Shown in pieces: positions 1 to 4,639 of a DNA stretch of 7,002 nucleotides. Under the pieces are notes generated by a model. That model was not told where the DNA came from and did no database searches. It worked only from the letters and a program-made list of their open reading frames with translations. Within the stretch, counting starts at the first letter, position 1. Each line of letters begins with the position of its first letter. This DNA comes from a bacterium (GTDB taxonomy: Bacteria; Sumerlaeota; Sumerlaeia; MVZB01): the NCBI GenBank assembly GCA_023480605.1, contig JAMCWS010000241.1:1-7002 (forward strand). Direction: 5' to 3'. Both the position numbers and the translations under genes were made by a program.

Positions 1-569
1 CCGGCCAGGTAATCGCCCAGCCGTTCGCGTAGGGCGCGGCGGGCGCGGAAGATCAACTGTTCGACCGCGCCGACCGAACAATCGAGTGCCTCGGCGATCT
101 CGCGATAACTCATCTCCTCGAAGCACACCATCTCCAGGGCCAGACGCTGGTTGAGCGGCAGGCGGCCCAGCGCCGCGTCGAGCGTGGCGATCAATTCGGC
201 CTCGCGGACGCCGCGGTCGGGGCGATCGTCGGCGGGAGCGCTGACGGGGGGAAAGTCGTCGTCGCCCACCAGGGTGGGACGGCGCGACTGGCGGCGGTAG
301 TGGTCGAGACACAGGCGCGAGGCGATCCGGAAAAGCCAGGAAGCGAAACGCCCGCCGGGGCGATACTGGCCGCGCGCCCGCCAGAGACGCAGGAACGTAT
401 CCTGGGTCAGTTCCTCGGCCACGTCGGCGTCGCGCACGGCTCGCTGGATGAAACGGAACAGCGGCGTCTGCCAGCGCTGCATGAGTTCCTCGAGCGCCGC
501 CGGCTGGTCTTCGGCCAGCCTGGCCATCAGGCGATCATCGTCCGAGAGGGTGTGCGGCGGCGTTGCCAT
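1..569 (-). CDS. ECF-family RNA polymerase sigma factor (C-terminus beyond window)
   Basis: Hand translation of the minus strand from the ATG at 569 gives 189 residues open to the window edge. The protein is a sigma70-family extracytoplasmic-function sigma factor that would direct core RNA polymerase to a specific set of promoters. Region 2 spans about residues 24-97. It contains the DVAEELTQDTFLRLW helix (49-63), where the core-binding motif of the family lies, and the FASWLFRIASRLCLDHYRR segment (75-93), which covers -10 recognition. An acidic, proline-rich linker (about 101-120) leads to region 4. Its helix-turn-helix reads SYREIAEALDCSVGAVEQLI (154-173), followed by the usual FRARRALRERL helix. 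Only the extreme C-terminus should be missing. No strong Shine-Dalgarno precedes the ATG; an in-frame TTG ten codons-equivalents or fewer upstream (eight codons) is an alternative start. It is transcribed away from the methyltransferase. An anti-sigma factor often lies downstream of such genes and would be off the left edge. Family is secure; regulon unknown. Confidence 0.93.
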   Translation of the reverse strand, partial: MATPPHTLSDDDRLMARLAEDQPAALEELMQRWQTPLFRFIQRAVRDADVAEELTQDTFLRLWRARGQYRPGGRFASWLFRIASRLCLDHYRRQSRRPTLVGDDDFPPVSAPADDRPDRGVREAELIATLDAALGRLPLNQRLALEMVCFEEMSYREIAEALDCSVGAVEQLIFRARRALRERLGDYLA

Positions 570-603
570 TCGCGATAGCCCGAATCCCGTCAAACGTCGC
601 TGT

Positions 604-632
604 ATGATAGCGGCCGGGGCGGCGTTTGCCGA
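604..632 (-). promoter_or_regulatory. Candidate promoter of the ECF sigma gene
   Basis: On the minus strand TCGGCA (632-627, 4 of 6 matches to the sigma70 -35 consensus) is followed after 17 bp by TATCAT (609-604, 5 of 6 to the -10 consensus). Transcription would begin near 597 and leave a leader of about 28 nt before the ATG at 569. The spacing is ideal but the -35 is weak, and an autoregulated ECF promoter would look different. Treat it as a housekeeping-type candidate only. Confidence 0.35.
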
Positions 633-679
633 CTCATTTCTTGCCGCCGCCGCGGTGACCCGACGCGCATATGCGGCGC

Positions 680-708
680 TTGACGCCGCCGGAGCGGATC
701 TATAAGAT
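680..708 (+). promoter_or_regulatory. Candidate sigma70-type promoter of the methyltransferase gene
   Basis: TTGACG (680-685, 5 of 6 to the -35 consensus) is separated by 17 bp from TAAGAT (703-708, 4 of 6 to the -10 consensus). The overlapping TATAAG (701-706) is an alternative -10 with 15-bp spacing. Transcription would begin around 715, leaving a leader of about 120 nt if translation starts at 834. That leader is long enough to make a translation start upstream of 834 plausible. Confidence 0.45.
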
Positions 709-833
709 GCGGCGTCTGGGGGGCGCCGCCGGCTGGCGGAGAAGCGCCCCGCGACGGCGCGCCGCGGCGCCAGACCAGACTCCGGAAGCGAGCGTGGGCG
801 AGGGCGATTTGGGATTGGTGGGCATATCAGCAA

Positions 834-1442
834 TTGGGTCGGCCCGCGGCGGGCCGCATCCTCACCCATCCGCTCGACACGTTCCCGTTCGCCGAAGGGG
901 CCGAATTGACCCGCCGCCTGGAAGGTATTTTCGGCGACCTGACGCGCCTGACCTGCATGGACTTGGGTTGCGGCCCGGCCGACACCGTCATCGCCCGCCA
1001 AGTGCTTGAGATTCCGTGGCGGCGCCTCATATCGGTCGAGGCCTTCATTCCCTACGTTTACCGGTTGCGCGAAAAGACCGTGCGCGCCGCCCACCACGAC
1101 ATCCGCGAAGTCCGCATCGAATCGATTTTCTCAACCTTCGTCGCGCGCGAAGCCGACCTGGCGCTGATGATCGACGTGCTCGAGCATTTTCCCCGGCGCG
1201 AGGCTTTGCGCCTGCTCGTTCAACTGGAAACCTTCGTTTCGCGGGGCATCGTCCTGTTCGTGCCCATCGGCGACGTGCCGCAGGATGACCTGGACCAGAA
1301 CGCCCTTCAGCGCCACCGGTCGCGCTGGCAGCCCGAGGAACTGGCCCGACTGGGTTACGAGGTGGAAGTTTACGAAGGCTTCCACGGGCAGCTCACCCCT
1401 CCCGCCACGGCCGCCTGGGCGATCAAACGCCTGGGCAAATAA
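834..1442 (+). CDS. Class I SAM-dependent methyltransferase, substrate unknown
   Basis: A 202-residue cytoplasmic protein with a Rossmann-type methyltransferase core. Glycine-rich motif I is CMDLGCGPAD (41-50), which binds the SAM amino-acid moiety. ISVEAF (66-71) carries the acidic residue Glu69 at the end of strand 2, expected to contact the ribose hydroxyls. DVLEHF (114-119) is the motif IV region. The C-terminal part (about 144-180) has the order VPIGDVPQ, DxN, QRHRSRW and LARLGYEVEVY. This resembles methyltransferases often found among sugar and cell-surface biosynthesis genes, but no such genes are nearby, so the acceptor cannot be named. The TTG at 834 is the only canonical start in frame and has a modest GGTGG about 12 bases upstream. 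The frame stays open back to 684 and the peptide just before 834 looks protein-like, so the annotated N-terminus may be short. Downstream it converges on the DUF1638 gene. Confidence 0.82.
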   Translation: MGRPAAGRILTHPLDTFPFAEGAELTRRLEGIFGDLTRLTCMDLGCGPADTVIARQVLEIPWRRLISVEAFIPYVYRLREKTVRAAHHDIREVRIESIFSTFVAREADLALMIDVLEHFPRREALRLLVQLETFVSRGIVLFVPIGDVPQDDLDQNALQRHRSRWQPEELARLGYEVEVYEGFHGQLTPPATAAWAIKRLGK

Positions 1443-1647
1443 AGTCCAACGCGCCTGCCCCGGGATAGGGCAAACACGAGCGCGGCGTAGCCGCAACCGA
1501 ATTGGGCCGCCAAGACGCAAAAATACCGAGTGAATAAAAGCGGCGCGAGGCCAAGAGCCGTGTTCGGAGCTCAAGCTTCAGCTTGATATTTTCGAATCGC
1601 AAGTTGGCGTGTTTATATTGAATGGCGCATGGGGTGGGCTTTCCCGT
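1443..1647. other. Gap between convergent genes with small inverted repeats
   Basis: The 205 bases between the methyltransferase and DUF1638 stop codons hold no convincing gene. Two small hairpins are visible: TGCCC/GGGCA (1456-1472, 7-base loop) and TCAAGC/GCTTGA (1571-1586, 4-base loop). Neither is followed by a T-tract on either strand, so neither is called a rho-independent terminator. The stretch 1510-1540 (CCAAGACGC followed by an A-rich run) may be a degenerate relative of the CACGAAA-type repeat found after the EF-G gene. Confidence 0.4.
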
Positions 1648-2451
1648 TCATTCTCCCGCCTGGATGATCCGCCCGTCGTAGGCGGGCTGGACGGTCTGGC
1701 CGGGCTCGAGGGTGAGAAAGCGGTCGGTGGGCCAGGGGCCGTCGGTCAAAGCGCGCAACAGGTCGAGTCGGCCGGCGATAATTTCGAACGTCCAGCCGCG
1801 GCGCCCGGCTTCCTCGCGCCCGGCGCGGCCGACCTCGGCCTCGACCTCGGGGGCCACGCCCATGTCGATGTGGGTGAACTGACGGTAGTTATGCAGGCCG
1901 CCGATCGTGGCGAAAATCATCTTGGCGTTCTCTTCACCGTATTGAGCGACCATTTCTTCATAGGAACGATTAAGGCCCATCTGGCGCAGCATGTTGTTTT
2001 CGTCGCCCATCGTATTTTCGATGTTTTCCTTGTCGCGCTCGATCCAGCCGGTCGTCAGGTAATAGGCGCCGCCGTTGGCGTCGAAGTGACGTTGATACGC
2101 CTCGCGCGAGCCCATGAAGAAGGTGATGCAATCGTGGGCGCGGGGGATGATGAGGGGCAGGTCGCGCGCCCGCAGGCCGACGATGCCGTTGTTGCAGAGG
2201 CCGAACCCCAGCAGAAGGGCCGCGTAGCGATCCTTCGGGGCGGCGTCGACTTCGGCCTGGACGCGTTCGCACATCGTCGCGCTCTTAAGGTCGTGCCACC
2301 CTTGGCTGGTGAAATGCAGGTCGACGACGTTGCGCGAGACGGCCGCGGCGTAGCAACACTCGCGGTACATGACCTCGCAGGCGATCAGGCGGTAACGGGG
2401 CCGATGGTTTCGTCCCCCGAACACGTCGATTCCCTGGCCCGACTGACTCAT
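1648..2451 (-). CDS. DUF1638 domain-containing protein
   Basis: A 267-residue soluble protein with no signal peptide or membrane segment, matching DUF1638 from memory of the family. The core begins with LIACEVMYREC (22-32). It continues through LLLGFGLCNNGIVGL (79-93), DLPLIIPRAHDCITFFMGS (97-115) and GAYYLTTGWIERD (128-140). Cysteines at 25, 32, 33, 86 and 108 and the histidine beside Cys108 (RAHDC) sit in these blocks and are plausible metal or cofactor ligands, although the family's biochemistry is not known to me. DUF1638 genes are often seen near corrinoid-dependent methyltransferase systems for methylated amines and related C1 substrates; nothing of that kind lies in this window. The ATG at 2451 is chosen because a GGGGAAGGA purine run lies about 10 bases upstream and the conserved domain starts soon after. 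The frame is open to 2694, but the 81 extra residues look like noise and cross the divergent control region. Confidence 0.85.
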   Translation of the reverse strand: MSQSGQGIDVFGGRNHRPRYRLIACEVMYRECCYAAAVSRNVVDLHFTSQGWHDLKSATMCERVQAEVDAAPKDRYAALLLGFGLCNNGIVGLRARDLPLIIPRAHDCITFFMGSREAYQRHFDANGGAYYLTTGWIERDKENIENTMGDENNMLRQMGLNRSYEEMVAQYGEENAKMIFATIGGLHNYRQFTHIDMGVAPEVEAEVGRAGREEAGRRGWTFEIIAGRLDLLRALTDGPWPTDRFLTLEPGQTVQPAYDGRIIQAGE

Positions 2452-2505
2452 GACACATCCGTCCTTCCCCGCCCGCTTGGCGTGCGGCGATCCGGCAAAA
2501 ACTAC

Positions 2506-2541
2506 TCCATTGAACCGCATGCGGCCGGGCGATTCAATGGA
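2506..2541. repeat. Inverted repeat in the DUF1638 leader
   Basis: TCCATTGAA (2506-2514) and TTCAATGGA (2533-2541) form a perfect 9-bp inverted repeat around an 18-base spacer. The spacer itself contains the 10-bp palindrome CCGCATGCGG (2515-2524). The structure lies 55-90 bases upstream of the DUF1638 ATG. It could be an operator for a dimeric regulator, or an RNA hairpin if the DUF1638 transcript starts beyond 2541. It lacks a U-tract, so it is not a standard terminator. Confidence 0.6.
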
Positions 2542-2602
2542 AAGCTGCGCCGCCGGGCGGCCCGGTGGCGTTGGCGCGCCGCGAAGGCCGATCGTATCCT
2601 GG

Positions 2603-2631
2603 TTGATATTTTCGTATTTTCTTAGTATCCT
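2603..2631 (+). promoter_or_regulatory. Sigma70-like promoter of the beta-helix gene
   Basis: TTGATA (2603-2608, 5 of 6 matches) and TATCCT (2626-2631, 4 of 6) are spaced by exactly 17 bp in the most AT-rich stretch of the divergent region. Predicted start of transcription is near 2638, with a 55-base leader before the ATG at 2693. The 8-mer GTATCCTG occurs at 2594-2601 and again at 2625-2632, overlapping the -10. The 31-bp spacing is about three helical turns, so a regulator could bind both copies. Confidence 0.5.
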
Positions 2632-2692
2632 GCCATGTGCGTCGCCGGATTTACCGATTTTACGAATATTGATGGATTGGGGAGCCGGAGCC

Positions 2693-4246
2693 ATGCGTCA
2701 TGGAAGGAAATCGAGTCAGTTTGAAGTTCTGTTCGTTCGCGCCATCGGGCTGGCGGCGGTGCTGCTGCTGGGTTCGGCCCCCAGGGCCTGGGCAGGCGTG
2801 ATCCGGGTCGCCGCCGGCGCCACGGGGGCGGGCAACGGCGCCTCGTGGAACGACGCGTATACCAGCCTGCAAACCGCCCTGGCGGCCGCGCAGCCGGGCG
2901 ACGAAATCTGGGTCGCCGCCGGCGTCTACAAGCCGACCAGTGGAACGGACCGGTCCGAATCTTTCGTGATGACGGCGGGCGTGGCGATCTACGGCGGCTT
3001 CGGCGGCGGCGAGGCGGCGCGAGAGGAACGCAACTGGACGGACCATCCAACGGTTTTAAGCGGCGACATCGGCGTGCAAGGGGAAGTCTCGGATAACGTC
3101 AAACACGTGGTTAGCGGCAGCTCCAACGCCGTTCTGGATGGATTCACGATCACGGCCGGCAACGCCGACGACACCGAGGGCGCCGGCATGGTCAACGATT
3201 CCGTCACGACGTTGACGATCGCCCACTGCCTGTTCAGCGGCAATGCGGCGGGCGACGGCGGCGGCGCCATGTATAACTTCAAATCGTCGCCGCTGGTGGC
3301 CGGTTGCACATTTGCTGGCAACTCGACCGCCACCTACGGCGGCGGGTTGTTCAACGTCTACGCATCGCCGGCGCTGACCGATTGCGTTTTCACCGGCAAC
3401 ACGGCGCTCAGCGGCGGCGGGATGTATAACGCCTACGGTTCGCCGGCGGCGACGAATTGCACGTTCAACAATAATACGGCCGGGGGCGACGGCGGCGGAA
3501 TATATAGTTATGGAGGCTCGCCGGCGGCGACCGATTGCACCTTCAGCGGCAACACGGCGGGTGACGGCGGCAACGGCGGCGCGATAACGAGCAATATAAG
3601 TTCACCCACGGCGGCGAATTGCGTCTTCAGCGGCAATTCGTCGGGCAATAGCGGTGCGATGGCAAGCGTCGGCGGTTCGGCGATGGTGCGCAATTGCGTT
3701 TTCACCGGCAATACGGCCACCATCGGTTATGGCGGCGCGATGGGCAACTATTCCAACACGGCGACAATCGTCAACTGCACGTTCAACGGCAACAAGGCTG
3801 AAGGCGCTTACGGCTGGGGCGGCGCGTTGTATAACACGGGTGGCGCACAGACGATCGCCAACTGTATTTTCTGGGGCGACAACGCGACGGAAGGTCCGGA
3901 AATTTACAGTAACGGCGGTCCGACCTTCAGCCACTGCGTCATCGAGGGCAGCGGGGGAAGCGGCGAGTTTTGGAACACCGTCCTCGGCACCGACGGAGGC
4001 GGCAACACGATAGAAGATCCGCTTTTTGCGGACGCGGCCAACCCCGCCGGTTCCGACGGCGTCTGGCGCACCGGGGACGACGGGCTCGCTCTGCAGCCGG
4101 TTTCGCGCTGCATCGACGGCGCACTGGCCGACGCCGCGCCCGCCACCGACATCGCGGGCCATCCGCGCGTCGGGCCGCCGGACATCGGCGCTTATGAAAG
4201 CCCGGAGCCGCTCAGCGCCGCGACGGGATGGACGTTGTATCGGTGA
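2693..4246 (+). CDS. Exported parallel beta-helix protein with Pmp-like repeats
   Basis: A 517-residue exported protein. A Sec signal peptide is visible: basic start (MRHGRK), hydrophobic core AIGLAAVLLLG (17-27), and likely cleavage after RAWA (34). Residues 35-160 form the N-terminal cap, including the SWNDAYTSLQTAL and GDEIWVAAGVYK segments common in surface right-handed beta-helix proteins of environmental bacteria. Residues 175-420 contain about ten coils of 24-29 residues. Each has Cys-x-Phe-x-(G/N)-N followed by GGxxYN, which resembles the FxxN and GGA(I/L) motifs of chlamydial polymorphic membrane proteins. The C-terminal part (440-502) has DPLFADAANPAGSDG, CIDG and DIGAYE, as in 'choice-of-anchor Q' proteins. 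Only 15 residues follow DIGAYE and no LPxTG, PEP-CTERM, Por-type or autotransporter domain is visible, so retention at the surface is unexplained. The ATG at 2693 has GGGGAG eight bases upstream; an in-frame ATG at 2672 is less likely. Probable role: surface or secreted adhesion or polysaccharide binding; no catalytic residues recognised. Confidence 0.85.
   Translation: MRHGRKSSQFEVLFVRAIGLAAVLLLGSAPRAWAGVIRVAAGATGAGNGASWNDAYTSLQTALAAAQPGDEIWVAAGVYKPTSGTDRSESFVMTAGVAIYGGFGGGEAAREERNWTDHPTVLSGDIGVQGEVSDNVKHVVSGSSNAVLDGFTITAGNADDTEGAGMVNDSVTTLTIAHCLFSGNAAGDGGGAMYNFKSSPLVAGCTFAGNSTATYGGGLFNVYASPALTDCVFTGNTALSGGGMYNAYGSPAATNCTFNNNTAGGDGGGIYSYGGSPAATDCTFSGNTAGDGGNGGAITSNISSPTAANCVFSGNSSGNSGAMASVGGSAMVRNCVFTGNTATIGYGGAMGNYSNTATIVNCTFNGNKAEGAYGWGGALYNTGGAQTIANCIFWGDNATEGPEIYSNGGPTFSHCVIEGSGGSGEFWNTVLGTDGGGNTIEDPLFADAANPAGSDGVWRTGDDGLALQPVSRCIDGALADAAPATDIAGHPRVGPPDIGAYESPEPLSAATGWTLYR
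3209..3946 (+). repeat. Tandem coil repeats inside the beta-helix gene
   Basis: Ten cysteine codons mark successive coils of the encoded beta-helix, at residues 179, 205, 231, 256, 282, 310, 335, 362, 391 and 415. Spacings are 26, 26, 25, 26, 28, 25, 27, 29 and 24 residues. At DNA level the best-kept segment is the roughly 20 bases coding Cys-Thr/Val-Phe-Ser/Thr-Gly-Asn, with the GGCGGCGGC stretch coding the glycine run next. Copies are diverged, which points to old duplication rather than recent slippage. Confidence 0.8.
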
Positions 4247-4372
4247 GCCATGCCGTTGAGCGCAACCACGCGCCACGCGATGCGCCGGTGCCGCGGCCGC
4301 GACGGTTTTAATCCACCCAATCGCCCCGGAACGCGGGTTCGTGATTGCGTTTAAACGCGAAGCCGGTGTTTG

Positions 4373-4426
4373 GATCACGATCGCGATCACGATCACGATC
4401 ACGCATACGATTACGATCACGCATAC
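4373..4426. repeat. Nine tandem GATCAC-like hexamers
   Basis: Nine consecutive 6-base units occupy these 54 bases: GATCAC, GATCGC, GATCAC three times, GCATAC, GATTAC, GATCAC, GCATAC. Six units contain GATC. Read in frame the array would code for alternating DH, RD or IT dipeptides, typical of low-complexity extragenic hexamer repeats. The last three-unit pattern (GCATAC, GATTAC, GATCAC, GCATAC) suggests a larger 18-base period at the right end. Function unknown. Confidence 0.85.
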
Positions 4427-4427
4427 A

Positions 4428-4460
4428 GCCTCCGAGCCGAGGAGGCCGGACCTGGGCCTC
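4428..4460 (+). repeat. Two mutually exclusive hairpins
   Basis: GCCTCC (4428-4433) can pair with GGAGGC (4441-4446) around a 7-base loop. GAGGCC (4442-4447) can instead pair with GGCCTC (4455-4460), also around a 7-base loop. The two stems share 4442-4446, so only one can form at a time. They lie upstream of the candidate EF-G promoter, so they would be in the EF-G mRNA only if transcription starts further upstream. Confidence 0.45.
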
Positions 4461-4523
4461 AGACCGTTCATACCAGTCCGCGAAATCGTCCCCCACCTCG
4501 AAATGCGCGGGGGCATAATCCGC

Positions 4524-4552
4524 TTGCGGGTGCCTTCGGCACACATTATATT
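4524..4552 (+). promoter_or_regulatory. Candidate promoter of the EF-G paralogue gene
   Basis: TTGCGG (4524-4529, first three -35 bases conserved) and TATATT (4547-4552, 5 of 6 to the -10 consensus) are 17 bp apart. Transcription would start near 4559, giving a leader of about 80 nt that contains the strong hairpin at 4574-4599. Confidence 0.42.
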
Positions 4553-4573
4553 GTTGTCTTTGTTTGTGTATAC

Positions 4574-4599
4574 GGTTCGGCGCCGGGCGGCGCCGAATC
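4574..4599 (+). promoter_or_regulatory. Strong hairpin in the EF-G leader
   Basis: TTCGGCGCC (4576-4584) and GGCGCCGAA (4589-4597) form a perfect 9-bp stem with a GGGC loop. A G-U pair (4575/4598) and a G-C pair (4574/4599) extend it to 11 bp. It ends 40 bases before the TTG start and 26 before the AAGGAG ribosome binding site. No T-tract follows on either strand, so it is more likely a leader RNA structure, an mRNA-stabilising element or a protein-binding site than a terminator. Confidence 0.6.
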
Positions 4600-4625
4600 A
4601 TCGCCAACGAAACCCCCGGCGCGAG

Positions 4626-4631
4626 AAGGAG
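4626..4631 (+). promoter_or_regulatory. Ribosome binding site fixing the EF-G TTG start
   Basis: AAGGAG lies 8 bases before the TTG at 4640. It decides the start codon: the frame remains open further upstream, but homology to EF-G begins within a few residues of this TTG and the resulting length is normal for the family. Confidence 0.85.
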
Positions 4632-4639
4632 ACCGAGCG

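Larger units (their letters stand above)
4247..4639. other. Structured non-coding region between beta-helix and EF-G genes
   Basis: No gene is supported in these 393 bases. The EF-G frame stays open upstream to 4370, but the peptide there is low complexity and has no start with a ribosome binding site. In order the region holds the GC palindrome CGCGGCCGCG (about 4294-4303), the 12-bp palindrome GCGTTTAAACGC (4347-4358), a GATCAC-like hexamer array (4373-4426), two overlapping small hairpins (4428-4460), a candidate promoter (4524-4552) and a strong hairpin (4574-4599). No clear rho-independent terminator for the beta-helix gene is present. Confidence 0.6.

Noticed and set aside
1571..1586. 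TCAAGC/GCTTGA hairpin as bidirectional terminator
   Set aside because: Short stem with no T-tract on either side.
1609..2625. Plus-strand frame of 338 codons opposite DUF1638
   Set aside because: No family resemblance, and the minus strand carries clear DUF1638 blocks.
2591..2652. Minus-strand promoter for DUF1638
   Set aside because: Candidate -10 boxes (TACGAT, GATACT) have no acceptable -35 at 16-18 bp, so none is called.
2450..2692. N-terminal extension of the beta-helix frame
   Set aside because: It would place 81 residues before a clear signal peptide; the ATG at 2693 has a well-spaced GGGGAG.
2452..2694. N-terminal extension of the DUF1638 frame
   Set aside because: Low-quality peptide, crosses the divergent promoter region, and the ATG at 2451 has a ribosome binding site and fits the domain start.
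4285..4314. GC-rich palindrome followed by TTTT as terminator of the beta-helix gene
   Set aside because: Pairing across CCG...CGG is interrupted by mismatches and the T-run is only four bases.
4373..4426. CRISPR-like array
   Set aside because: Units are 6 bases with no spacers; a simple hexamer repeat.
4370..4639. N-terminal extension of the EF-G frame through the hexamer array
   Set aside because: Repetitive DH dipeptides, no initiation signal, and EF-G similarity begins at the TTG at 4640.
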